From assembly GCA_013398955.1 (NCBI GenBank), contig VWPU01009580.1, forward strand, positions 1 to 64,000: DNA of 64,000 nt. Direction: 5' to 3'. The position numbers were made by a program, and so were the translations under genes. The notes beneath the pieces were generated by a model. That model worked only from the letters and a program-made list of their open reading frames with translations. It ran no database searches and was not told the DNA's origin. This document shows, in pieces, positions 22,641 to 35,400 of the stretch. Each line of letters starts with the position of its first letter. Within the stretch, counting starts at the first letter, position 1. This stretch comes from Callaeas wilsoni. Lineage: Eukaryota > Chordata > Aves > Passeriformes > Callaeidae.

Positions 22641-25600
22641 GCAGCAATAAAGAATGAGCACGTGATGCTTCCCTCACACGCTGTTTTCTAAATCACTTCA
22701 TTACAGGTCTCACATTTCAAGAAAAAATAGCATACAATAAATAGCTGTGCATGATTTTAAGAGTTACTATCCAATAAGAACTGTACACTCTGTTCTTAGC
22801 TGAGGAATACAAACACTGAATGAAACCATTTATTGCATTCATTTATTTGCTTTACACAGTACAGTTGAGATCATTATCTGTACTTTTTCCTCATATTCCT
22901 AGAAGAAATATATTGGAGCATTTATGCAAAAAACCAATTAGGAATAGGTGAAAATACTCCTTTTCCCTATTTAAAATTTTAAAAAAAGCTTGGAAAAGTC
23001 AAGCTAAATCTCTATCAGCAAAAAACTTAAGACATCTTTAAGGAGAAACTCCATCACTTAATGAGACTGTGGTACATCCAGGACCATTTTTTGAAAATTC
23101 ACCACCCATGATATGGACACACTTCAGAAGGTAAAGTGATAAACAGAAAACTTTCCATTACAGTGAGGAAAAGAGAGCTGGAGAAAACCAGATTATATGT
23201 TTCAAATGAAAACTAGCAGCAGTGTTTTAGGAGAAAGTCAAATATTAATTAAAAGAAAGCAGAAGAATCTCATTCACACAATTATCTGAAGGCAGTTTAT
23301 TAAGCTGGTTCTTCACTAATTTTGTTCATAGCTAATTGTATCTTCATTTCTCATAATGCAAGTGAAATGTGTCTTTATTTCTTTACATTCCCTTCAAGCT
23401 TCTATATAGTTTTTAAACCTATATACTGGGGGAGAGGGAGGAGTTGGTCTCTTTTTTGTTGGTAGAAATAGAATTTATATTTATCTATTTTAGATAAAGC
23501 TAGATATAGTACAAAAGCTTCAGAAAAAACTTAGTCTGAGATTTGATGTGCGTTTGAAGGAGATCAGATTTAACATTGTTCATCAGTTTGGGGAGACATA
23601 AGAAGATGAGCTCACGGCTGATCCCGAGCTAATGTCCCCACTTTTTAAAGAAGTTCAAAATTAAATCCCCACATATAAATTTTGTGGGAAATCTCATCAA
23701 AAGAAAGAAAAGGGGAAAAGATACATGGAAAAACTACTTGCTGTTTTTCAAACTGAGATGTGAAAAGGAATCCCTTAGCTAAGCAAAGAAAATTTAAAAG
23801 CAAACACTAATATTTTAAAAGATTGGTGAATAGGTCTACATAGATATGTGAGCAGTGAATAATTATCAAAAGGTTATTTTTCTAATGAGGAATGTATGGT
23901 AAAGCTTCTCAGATTTATCTTGATTGATATCTTTATCAATGAACAATAAAGAGAAACATCACATCGCTCGTGATGACGTCTGGAAAAAAAATAATGAGTG
24001 AGAAAATGCAAAAACTGAAGAGGCATAGGCACTGTTGCAATTACCAGTCTTACAAGTTTACTGGAAATGTCATATCACATTTGGAAGTTTTTTTTCCTAA
24101 ATGATGTGTCTAGTTACACAAGTAATAACTTGGAAAAGCCCTGCAGTCAGGAGGTTAGATTAGGTGCTGACAGTTGTCCTTTGCAGAATCACAGTCTATG
24201 AATCTCTTAATCTAATGCATTTATTTTTTCCCATTTGTAGAGCTTTACTTGACAACAAATGAGAAGTTTTGTCCTTATATTATGACATTACTATGTGAAA
24301 TGTTGAGAGGATAAGAAACTTGTCATCATTATGTTAAAGCTCAGATTTTTAATACAGCCATCTGATAAAACATAAGAAGGTAAAACTGTATTTGATTAAA
24401 ATTTGTAAGCATTAATTTAGTATCATTCATTTTTTCTTCTTAGAAGCCAGAAATATTAGTTGGAAATGACCTGTGGTAGCCCTCTTTGTCCCTAGAAGGC
24501 AACCTAAGTGTCTCAAGGTGCAGTCTGCAGCTCTTGCCTTTTATGTCATCTGGTGCTACCGAGAAGAGTATGACGGTGTCAGCTTTGTGACTGCCTTTTA
24601 AGCAGCTGTAAGCTCGCAGATCAGCCTTCAGCCTCCTCAATATCTGGCCTTATCACTACTTAGATACTTGTCAAACTCTAAAAACTATGCTATCAAATAC
24701 TGCAATTCATGTATCACTGAAAAAGGGCACTTTTATTCTTTTGCTTGGGAACAAAGAAAATAATTAGCTGGCAAGTTTCCTGTTCTAGGGTGTATCGCCA
24801 AGACACCATACCTCTCAAGCCTTTTCAAAAATAAAAAAGGATCCCTCCAAAGTTGCCATGGCAAACTTTTCTGGTTCCTTGGAAGCATCAAGCTGCTCTG
24901 AGGAAAATTAATTTCTTGTTTGATGCTTCCTGGTTTAAATAGCCAGTAATTTGCTTTTAGCTGCAAGAGAACAATACAAATGTTATGTATATGTAATATG
25001 CATTGAAGATATGAAAGCAAATATTTAATAGATATTCTTTGATATTCTTTCAGACTCTCAGCAGGTCTCTTAAAATTATCTTGGCTACCTTTTATGACAT
25101 ATTCTGCTTCAGAATGGCACAAGTGGGAAAATGTGTGGCAAAAAAATGCCCAAAATAGAATTACACTTAACCAGTATTCCTTTTTATTGTCAGAGTACTG
25201 AATAAATAATGAAAAGGTACATATATAATATTCTTCAAACAAAGACTATCACATTACTGGGTGTCTGATATTAACCCTCATCTGTCTTAGAAGATCTCTT
25301 GAAGGTTAGAAATGCAGGAATTGCTAGCTGGCTATTTTAACAAATGGCAGGAAAGGAAAAAACCAAACAACCTAGAGAGTGGCTTATCTCTTTCATCACT
25401 GTTGCTGACAGGTATATTATGTGGAACTAAGATAACTTCTTTGAATGGACATTGTTTTATACCTAATATACATATTCAGCTATGATGAATTGCATAGCAT
25501 TTTCTGAGTATCTAGCCATAATATCTACCTTGAAGGCAGGTGTAAATTATTGTTATTCCAGATCACTCCATGCCTGAACTGTAGGGAAAAACATGTTATC

Positions 25601-26239
25601 TAAGCTAATGACCAAAATATTTAAAGTATCATTGTCCAATATCTTAAACCTCTCAGGTAACGAATTAAAAAGTAGTGAACTGTGTGAGGCAAAAATGAAG
25701 ACATGAGACAAACACTAGTTCTCTGAATAAGACTGCAATATGAAAATTAAATGAAGCTAAATGATTACTTAAACCAAACATACAGTACCTCTTTTTCTCT
25801 GTAAGTTCACATGGAATAAGTTACTAGATGTTCCTATTTAAAAATATTGTTGTTTCTCATGTATTGTTGGATAAAGCAGTGTAAAGTAACACAGAGCTTT
25901 CTTAAAATATCCAAGACAGCCTTGAAAGATGATCATTATTAGTCTTTAAAATTCTATAGTATTTGTCTAATAATGTAAGCACATGTATTTTGCCAATACT
26001 ACAAGTTATACACTGCATAAATGGATATCAATTTTAGTATTGCTGTCAGTTTGCGCCCACAATGACCGGGATTCACAAGAGGATTCAATAAAAACACACA
26101 GGAAAGTACATAGATTGGCAAGAGGAGTGTGCAGGGTGCTGTAGACAAAAGAGACCTCATAATCAAGAAACCAGAGCTGAAAGAAGGGTATCCCTAAAAG
26201 TGTGCACACAAATAAGGGCCTGATGGGGAATGTGCTCCT
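22641..26239. other. AT-rich non-coding stretch with one long chance frame
   Basis: No gene or repeat family recognised. The longest open frame of the window lies here on the minus strand (25242 down to 24733, 169 codons). It is rich in Leu, Ile, Phe, Ser and Tyr, has no domain, no Kozak support and no conserved-looking motif. A frame of this length is not surprising once in 64 kb read in six frames. Confidence 0.5.
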
Positions 26240-26500
26240 ACTTTCCCTGGGAAATCACCATCTGAAGTGCCTGTGCAATAATGCACTCACAGAATGGTGA
26301 GTGAACAGGAGGAATCAGAGGTCTGCTTGCCCTTGCAGAGCTACAGGCTCATTAGGATCACACACACGTGGCAGGACGGCTCACGCAGCTGGAGAGTGAT
26401 AAGGATAAACAGGCCAGAATGGCCAGGATGGGCACTTGCCTGCATAGGGACGGTGATGAGCCAGCTGAGAACCTACAGATTGGGGTCAGACAGTGGGCCA
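26240..26500 (+). mobile_element. CR1 LINE, endonuclease-region fragment
   Basis: Plus-strand translation shows CR1 ORF2 hallmarks. A decayed LKCLxxNA block (ctgaagtgcctgtgcaataa, about 26256) leads to EQEESEVCLPLQSYRLIRIT and then THTWQDGSRSW. The last corresponds to the ITETWWDxSHDW motif of the CR1 apurinic-type endonuclease, which cuts the target DNA. About 80 bp further on, gacggtgatgagccagctgagaac matches the later DDEPAE block, so the stretch between has been deleted and a frame is lost. Neither the 5' UTR/ORF1 nor the reverse transcriptase follows. Endonuclease-region pieces of CR1 are uncommon because most copies are 5' truncated. Confidence 0.75.
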
Positions 26501-29500
26501 GCAACAGTGATGCTGTGATGAGTGCTACTGGAAATAAAACAGCTGAACTACAAGATAGCAGTTCTCCTGACAAACCTTGCCCCATGTATATCTTTAGACC
26601 ACGTACCTGTTTTGAGTCTACAATATATTTTCAGAATACTGCTAGGCATTAACACCTTGGCAATCATGGAATGGTTCATTTTCTCAAGAAATCTAGTTTT
26701 TGTCTTGATAATGAATGAACTAATTCTTGAAATCTTACTTTTTTTAAGGAACAAAATTCTCATTTTCTGAACATGTACCAATAAATCTGAAATAGTCAGA
26801 AAACAAAACCAATTTTTGTTGATTGTCGGAGTGGAAAATGAACAAGACAACAAGCAAAGCGACCAAAATGAAAAGCTAAAAGGTACAAGGAGTTACATGC
26901 TGAGGATGATTAATTAGAAGTCTATTAAACATGTGCACTGGGAAAAGAAAGCAGGAATTTATTTCTTGGTTTAGGTTAAAAAGCATGAGAAGACTTAATA
27001 AATGATGTTTACTCTTAAAGTTACACTTATGACCAAATCTGGAGTTTAAGTCCACTTGAAACTACTGAAGTCTTCCTACCTCCTCTAGAGTAAATAACAT
27101 GAGATGCTGAAAATTGAGTCCATGTGCAGTGAGAATGTAATTATATTAACTAACCTTAGATACTCTAGTTTATCTAACCTCTTTGTGAAGTATTTGAAGA
27201 ACGCATGATTCTTGACTTGTTCTGTTCCACAATGGCACAATGCACCTTCCAGTTCCTGTGTGTTTCTTTGCCATTCAGCAAGCCTTTGAATGTTACCTTA
27301 AGCACTAAACAAAAAACAAAGCAGTGAATTATCATAATAAAGTTAAATTTGGAGCCAGGTTCTCAACCTGTACTCATTTTAAATTTGCTGCTTCTCCTGC
27401 AGATGTGAAGTACTTGGTGGTGCATTCTCCCCCCAGGCCACACTATGATCTGAGAAACATTCTAACAATTATTCCAACAGATGAGATTTTTTTTTTCTCA
27501 CTATTAATCGTTTGTTTGCCATTACTTGCTTTAAAAAAGAAAAGAAAAAGAAAATAGAACAAAACCTGCAAAGAATTCTAAATGTTAGGAGATAGATGAA
27601 AATGAGCAGTGTTACATCCAACCATTGACTTTATTGTCTATCCCTAACTTCTCCCTACATGTGGCCAGCAATAGGTTTACAGCATTTTTGCTTTGCCTCT
27701 GAATTTCCCCTGTTCAGAACAAACTGGAGATATAACTTCAGAGAGCAGATATTGGTGTCTAACTCAGACAGCCAGAGTTCAAGATTTTAGCCTGCCTCTT
27801 GAAAGATGTTGCCCATATACAGAAAGAGGTTTCACATGTGACTTTTATCCTTCCTGCACAGTATATACAGAGACTAAATATTTGAGTTGATTCATTTTAT
27901 GCAGGGAACAACTTTGCTTGAAAACAGCCTGGAGAAAAATTTGGAGTCTTTTTATATTTTCAAGGAAGATGAGGTGTTACAAACACTCTGGAGAAACAAT
28001 TGAAGAAGAAATTGTGACTAAGTGCTTAGCCAAGCTAAATGAATAAAAGCAACTGCAAGGTGAGCAGAGCGTCCAGAGCATTGCACCCTGAAGGCTGAAG
28101 TTATTACAGGAACCAGTTTTTGATAGTTGACATTGTGGTCTCCATTCTCTAACCTGCTGAGCAGGAGACTTTGTTGACTGCCACTTTATTAGCAGACATG
28201 ATATCAACTGATCCCCTATCACCTCATTAAATCATCATTAGATAACCAGTGTAGCAGCTCAGACAAAGCCAAGGTGCTTCCAAATATTGTAAAGAAATGA
28301 AACATGAAAAGATACCTGCTTTCTTCACCAGAATATTTCATGTAAGAACCTTAGGCATCTGTAACCTGATTTTTACTAGGTTCACAAAGATGCTGAGCAT
28401 TTTTCTTATTACTGTCCCACATTCTGCCAGCTCCCATCAGGCATTGACACGGCATTGCTCTATCTATCATGTCTGATGGCACCAAACTCCATGTGACACA
28501 ATGTAACTGGACAGTGGGTTGACACTGTCAGTAGGTCTAACAATGTTGTAAATACACTGACAATCCTTTTAAACCAATGAAAGGTCAACACTAAAATTTT
28601 AGGTGAACTTTGAGTTCAGATGCTTGTCCAAAGCTACTTGAAAGTCACGTAAGTGTGATTTTGGTTTTGTTCTCCCTCTCGAGATCACAGGCCAGCAATA
28701 TTTCATTTAAATTAGTCTGCAAAATAGTCAAGTTCTTACCCTGGAGCAATAGAAATCACTTGTAAGTAATTTCTGTGAAATAAAACTAGATTTGAACCTT
28801 CATGTGTTTTTTCTTTTTACAAGCCATTTTTTCTTCCCTGAACCACAGTTTGCTGATACACTCCTCCTCTGCTCTGTCCTCAACAGTGTAAGCCACCTAC
28901 TGTGTTCATATCTTTGGAGTCTGCTTAGCTCAGGGATGCATTTTTCAGCCACTGCTGCAACCATCAGCCTCTCACTGATTCAGAGACAATTCAAAATCAC
29001 AACATTTTGGTGAGCCAGAAATTGCCTTAGTCATTGCTAAGTTTCTGATTTAGATTTCCATCATCTTGACCAGTCTAACTTCCATCCCTGCTCTCTCTAT
29101 ACTGCCCCAACAAACATTAACTCCTTGCAATACAGAGAAGCAGGAACCCAAGCCAGGATCCAAAATGAGTGGCATATTGTGTAAACACAGAACTTAGAAC
29201 TGCCTAAAAATGAATCTAAATAACTGTGTGTTTGTAAAGGGTAGCCAGACAACTAACCCACAGAGAACACACACAGTATAATTCTGGTTCTGCCTACAGC
29301 AAAATGTCAGCTGCTCTAATTGTGGCACATCCCAGCAAATATTGAAGGTGAGATGATAAATACAGATCAGCTTGACATCAGCTGTCACAAGGAAAACAAA
29401 TGAACTCGCAGTGATGGAAAAGCTGGAGAATACCGATAGCCCAGACAAATTGAAAGGAAATAACAGAGTCAGATCTTGCCTGGCTGCTTTAATTGATAAT

Positions 29501-30389
29501 TAGACAGAAATACCATGTTTAAAGAAGGACATATAAGGCATTCAGGAGCAACCATAGTATAGAAATCTGTCTTTGAAAACAGAGTAAATTTACAGCATCC
29601 ACTAACACTCAACATACATTTAAATTATATGTCATGTAATTAAAATATAGGGGCTCTGTGTTTCCAGCCCCTGCTGACATTAATAAAGCACCAGTTCTTC
29701 AGGCTGTTTCAATAGAGGCTCCTCTGATGTTACCCACTCCTCTCTGTGCACCATATTAGCCTTTCAGTTCTTACAGCAAAACCACTTCTATGCCTCTGCT
29801 GAGAGCAAATCTGGGCAATTGCTCTGGCTTAAAGCATACTTGGGGGGGAAGAGAGAGAGGCAGAGAGAGAAAAGTGTTTCAGAGCCAAATCAGTTCACTG
29901 CAAGCTGACCGTGGGTGCACAGACCTTCGTGCCAGCACAGCTAAGAGACCCATTCATCACGGTATGATGAACTAGCAATTGAGAATGTTTCTACCTCTTG
30001 TGATTGTTGACAAAACCTTGACAATGGAGGGAAAGAGGCTCAAGTTTGTTATTTTTTAAATCTTTCCCTTGCAGATGAGGAGATGCCAGCTAACTCACAG
30101 GACAGGGGCTGTTGCAGGAACTGGAAGTGCCAGTGAAGGAGGCAGTTTCAAAAGCCAAGGGAATTCTTAAAACAAAAGCTGCTGAAATAATTTCTTGCTG
30201 AAAATTGGAATGAGCACTTGTAACTGTGGACCCTTCTCATAGCAGCTGGTCTGGAACCACTTTTCTTACTTTTTATCAAACTTTTCAGGCCATCTTTACC
30301 ATGTCTTTCCCTCACAATTGCTGAATACTGCCTCAGTCATAAAACAGACACAAAGCAGGTATACTGCAGCACTCAAGCTGTGCCTGTTT

Positions 30390-30577
30390 TCAGTCTGTAG
30401 TTTTCAATTTTTCATACAATAAGTGAGTACCCCTTCCTACTGAGATACTTTCAGTTATAAATGCCTCCATTGTAGATGGTGCTCTGGAGGGAACTGGTTC
30501 AGATAATGCAATGCTGAAAGGCAGGGGAACATTTTTCCTAATTGGACTCTTGAGTTTGGAAAATCTTTCTTTACTGG
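30390..30577 (-). CDS. Candidate terminal coding exon, unidentified (weak)
   Basis: On the minus strand a pyrimidine-rich stretch (ending gtatttcctccag) is followed from 30577 by an open frame of about 61 codons that ends at TGA (30392-30390). The predicted product has protein-like segments such as SKERFSKLKSPIRKNVPLPF and STMEAFITESISVGRGTHLL. The same frame stays open upstream to 30701, so the splice reading is optional. I recognise no family. No AATAAA was found on the minus strand in the next few hundred bases, which weighs against a real last exon. Chance remains likely. Confidence 0.2.
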
Positions 30578-30782
30578 CTGGAGGAAATACTTCAGACTCA
30601 ATGTCAGGACAAGAGATGATATATAAGAAAGAGAGACAGAAGGAATCTAAGGTAGAGCCTAATTTATGACTCTTGAATAAATCTTTTTTGATTGATTGCA
30701 TTCAGTCTGTTTCTGTGCTCAGTTGAAACTCCCTTAAACAGCAATCCTGTCTCTTTCATTTGCAAAGAATTTAGAAATATGC

Positions 30783-30800
30783 CTCTCTCTCTCTCTCTCT
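30783..30800 (+). repeat. (CT)9 microsatellite
   Basis: Nine uninterrupted CT units read directly. Confidence 0.9.
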
Positions 30801-31998
30801 TATCTTTGGTGTTCAAATGACTGTAAGCATTTTTTCAGTCTAAGAGTACTGGTCCATATTAATTCCTAGTTTAATACTGTGGCTCTGTGCCCAAGATCAT
30901 TTTGACCCATTATATATAACATTACAAAAGGAGCACTGTAGAAGGAAAAGAGATTTAAAGAGCATATTGAAGACTTGCAGAAGTAGCAAAGGATAAAAAT
31001 AGTTAAGTGAAAAACAAAAAGGGAGAAAAAAGATCTTAAGACAATATGAAGAAAACTGCAGGACAATAATCCCCCTGTTGGAAGAGTGAACAACCATTCT
31101 AGCTTTCATTTGAACCCCTTAGCAAAAACTTCAGGGAAATAAACTGACAAAGCTCAAAAAAAAGATGACTTTTACACAAGACAGTAGAACTAACATCAGG
31201 CATAAAATATCTGCTCCTTCTGATTGCTTTTTGTCTTAACACATGGAATGTCTGTGCCAAGTTCAAACTTAACTGGATGTTCTTTAACTAAGTCTAAGCA
31301 AATGACCCCAGAAGTTCCTATTTCTGTGACCAGCAGTTAGGAAAACTCAGAAGTCAGTTGGCATCTGCCTGAAAATTGCCTAAACATCTAAATGGCATAC
31401 CCGGATGTGCCCATATTCCTGAGCTTTTAACGCTCTGAACAAAGGAAAATGAAGTAGTCTGGACAAGTTAATTGGAAGAGAGAGAATGGCAAAAGTAAAA
31501 TACACTGACAGAGATTAACTAGTGAATGATACAGTAGAGATAATAAGACTTAATATTGACTCTGTATTTCTTGCATTTTAAAAGAACAACGGACCACTTG
31601 GGTGACAATATTGTGTACGTATCAATCCAATCTGAAATTCATGTAGTTCAGTTGTAGAATAATTAATAATTGGAATCACCCCTGCTGTCACATATGGGAA
31701 TTTTTTTATCATATATCATGCATGTAGACATTAAATATAATTCATATAATGAATTGTTTCTATTCACTAATTTTGTATTAATCATATTCCTCACTTTTTT
31801 TATTGTAACATTGGTGAAACTTGACCAAAATCAACATCTTTATTTTCCAGCTAATTATTCACACACAATTTTGTATTTGCTGCAAGAATATAGCCATTAA
31901 AAGCTATTAGCTTTACAGTATCACACAATATTATAATTATTCAGTCAATTATTCATTGACACACAGTGGTTAACAATGCACATGGTTTTACTATTATG

Positions 31999-32492
31999 TT
32001 TCAGGGACCCTAAAAAGCATGTAGATCCAACCCCCAGCCATGGGCACAAACACCTTTCACTAGACCAGGTTGCTCAGGTTGTACATTCAAACTGGCCTCG
32101 AACCACTCCAGGGATGGGTCATCCACAACTTCTCTGGGCAACCTGTTCCAGCACCTCTCCACCCTCGCAGGAAAGAATTTCTTCCTAGTACCTGATGCAA
32201 ACCTGCCCTCTTTCAGTTTAAAGCCATTCCCCCTTGTCCATGCCTTTGTACATCCCTGTCCAGATTCTCCCCCTTTGTCACTACCAAGGATGTTACACAG
32301 CGCCGGTCCCAGTACTGACCCCTGAGGAACCGCACTTGTCACTGGTCTCCACTTGGACACTGTGCTGACAACCACAGCTCCTTGAGTACAGCCACCCAGC
32401 CAAGGCCATATCCACTGGCTGCTCTATCAAATCCTTGTCTCCTCAGTTTAGAGACAAGGAAGTCATGCAGGACAGTGTCAGATGCTTAGAAA
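31999..32492 (-). mobile_element. CR1 LINE with internal deletion of the RT core
   Basis: The plus strand is the reverse complement of a CR1. Read on the minus strand from 32492 downward, it starts with a decayed AFDTVLHD block (first palm block) and continues with SKWRPVTSAVPQGSVLGPAL, the motif just before the catalytic region. It then jumps to TRGNGFKLKEGRF, RKKFFPARVERCWNRLPREV and VDDPSLEWFEASL, the C-terminal end of CR1 ORF2, and ends in the 3' UTR block gttggatctacatgc. The part between, which in an intact CR1 carries the FADD catalytic box and the thumb (over 200 codons), is missing. The join near 32290 leaves a 121-codon frame open from 32375 to 32010. Only that frame is open; upstream there are shifts and stops. 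The copy cannot encode a reverse transcriptase. Confidence 0.9.
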
Positions 32493-35400
32493 GCAGTGAC
32501 TGTGGGTCACTGTGGATAATTACATCAGCGCAACTGTCAGAGCAATCTGCAGCAAAGAAAGCTCATGTAGCACTTATGAGCATAACCCGAAGAACATCAA
32601 GCAGAATCAGGGAAAGTTTTACCCCTGATACAAGTCAGCAAACCAGACTGCCTTTATGCTTAGTTTTGTGGTCCACATTTGAAGAAGGATATGGAAAATT
32701 CCAGTGAAAGGTCAATGACGAGGAGAGACCAGGATAATGAAGAGAAAACAAGCACTTCATAACAGGGTTTATGAAGTTAGGAGGCAAAATGGCATTCTAG
32801 ACTCATTCCTGAAAATACAGAAGGAAAATTTTGAGTATTTAATATGCACAGTGTTAGCTAAATTAGGTTGGTGCTAACTTGACCAAAGTTACTGGAGTAT
32901 TCTGAGAATTAAATTTGCCTAATTCTTTTGACACAGACAGACAGCAGACAGATATTTCCCAGAGATCAATATTTCACAAATATTTAAGACTATAAAAATT
33001 TTCACATTTTGGACCCTAAACTGTGGGCAGTCAGAGATGTACTGACATTATCACTCTCTAATGGACAGGAAGAGGTACTCAGGAGGTATATGTACAATAT
33101 ACAACCTATATTTTAATATGCTATACACCTACAGAGAATGGTACCAGGAAAAAAAAGAAGTAAAAGGAAAAAAAAATTCGAAATAGGACCTAACTAGAAA
33201 GCAGAGAAGAAAGCAATCGCTGCATAGTGTCTGGTTTGGGAATTCTGCTGTGCTGCTGGTGAAACAGTAACCTTATTGACAAGAGGTCTAGAAAATTAAA
33301 ACACACATTAATCCTATTTCTATGCAAAAATCTGTGAGTGTCTAGAATGGCAAAATAAAGATGCAATTTAGTATAAAGTGTGGTGATAATGTCTCTCACT
33401 ACCTTTTTTGCTTCCTGCAGGAACCATGACAACACCTAGAAAATTGTGGTTCATATTAGTGAACATGTGCCATAAAAGTATCTAGATCTGACAGGCGAAG
33501 TAGGGAAACACAGTGTCAAACAGAGCACAAAAAATATAGCTAAATGCAGGCTGGAGAATAAAGAACCTAAAATTATAGCAAAGGTGAAATTGCATGGCAG
33601 CTCTTCCATAATCCCCTATAATCATAGAAAAACAAATACAATACAAAGGCACCATCTTTAGAGGTGCTATGCCTGCTATTTACTTCAATAGTACTACAAC
33701 GAAGGTAGGCAACATTCCCCTTCCTTCAGTATTGACCTAGAGCTGTCACTTGTCAGTCCTCGTACTGAATAAGACATTTTTAATGTAAACCCACCTAGCA
33801 GTGTTCAGAAAATTGCTAAAAATATTTGATTCTATGCAGTAGATTTGTCACACTGAAGTACTACTCCTAGAAATCCAAACTGAAGGCATGCCTCACAACC
33901 TCTGGCTTGACTGAGCAGCAGAGCATCTTCAGCATCAAGGAGAACAGAGTGGAACTACAGGTACTGAGAGCAAAGAGTTCAAAGTTACATTTTTTTCTGT
34001 TTTAAACACATCCTTTTTGCAAATGTACATCTATCATATGTGCATTTATGCATCTTAAACATGCAGCTGTGACACAAATGTACTGTTTGACCTTCTAATT
34101 TTGTGTATTTCACAGGCTTCTGATTAAATTCTCTGTACTGCTGTGACCAGCAAACACAGAGCTCTGTGAGCTTACTAACTAGCAAAAGAGAAATATCAAT
34201 ATACCTTACGAATTTAATCTTTTAGGCCTTGCATCTTTCAAATTCAAAGCTTAGCAATCCAAAAGAGGTATAGTAATCATTAGCAGTGTGCCATACTGGC
34301 TGTTGAAATACATACATTGATACTGAGCCATCAGTGCAAGTGGAGTTTAGTATTTTAAAATGTTTCTTCTTGATCTTTGCTTGGATCAAATGGCCTACAA
34401 TAATCCATATGCCTTACTTTATATTCTTCTAGACAACATAATATTGTTGTTAAAAGGACTGTGCTCTCTGATGAGACATGAACACAGATAAAATTGTTTG
34501 CATAGCAATACTTCAACACAGAAGATGAATTTGGGAAGTTTAATTTTCTTAGACATTCAACTTTGAGATTAGGTGCTATCTCAAGAGAAATTTGAATCAA
34601 AAGAACAAGGAATGGAGTCAATCCAGCAAAGTCATAACTGGACAGTAGTTCAAGAGATTTGCCTATTTGCCCTAATGGGGCAACATTGATGTAAGTGGAG
34701 TTTTTCAAAAGAAAACTCTCTGATGGTATTTTAAGACAACACCTACTCATAGAAATAGCACTTACTGGCATTATGTAAGTTAAATTACAGAATTGACTCT
34801 GATCAGTCTTCTTGATTTTTCTGTGAGAGCTCGGTTCAAATTACATTTGAAAATCCCCCACTAAGGCTGGAAACTTTATGTCCACTGCACCATTTTAGTA
34901 ATGCAAAACAGGCCTGTAGCTGCACTATCTTAGGCTGTGATCCTGTCAGATTTCATAAGGTGAGCAATACCAGGCATTGGAGAGGAGACCTCTTCAAAGC
35001 AAAACCAGACAGTACAGGAGGTGGTGCTGGCGACTCAGTAATTGATGTGCTTCCCTCTAAGTCACAGCTGAGCTCAAGATTCCATTGCCCAACATGGTGC
35101 TAGGGGTGCTGTCAAGAATCCTGCCTTTCAAATTCAGTGTGAATCAGGATGTGTGGCTAGTCCCCCTTCTTAAAGGTACAGCTTTAAAATATCTGGGGCC
35201 TGTCAGTAGAGTACAGGAACTAGCTTTTAACATTTTCCACATTAGGGAACTGATTTCATGGGTGGGTGTTTGTGTATATCTGATGGGACTCCGCACACAA
35301 TGTGCAAGTCTGAAGGCACAGGGATTTTGCACAAAATATAATGTGAGCTTCCTTAAATAAAATAATCTGGTGCTACCAGTAGTCATTCTCTAGTAGAATT

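Larger units (their letters stand above)
26501..31998. other. Non-coding stretch with simple repeats
   Basis: No gene recognised with confidence. A GA-rich run follows seven Gs at 29841-29875, and (CT)9 lies at 30783-30800. The 103-codon minus frame ending at 30390 is listed separately as a candidate exon. Other frames (26548-26853 minus, 29194-29448 minus, 30866-31109 minus in two frames) look like translated non-coding DNA. Confidence 0.5.

Noticed and set aside
24733..25242. 169-codon minus-strand open frame, the longest in the window
   Set aside because: No domain, no signal peptide and no motif. Its residue content is that of translated AT-rich DNA, and one such frame is expected in 64 kb read in six frames.
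30866..31109. Two overlapping hydrophobic minus-strand frames
   Set aside because: Hydrophobic residues come from T-rich codons in AT-rich DNA. The frames overlap each other and neither has a supported start.
34355..34771. 138-codon minus-strand frame
   Set aside because: No domain, no transmembrane pattern clear enough to call and no exon signals.
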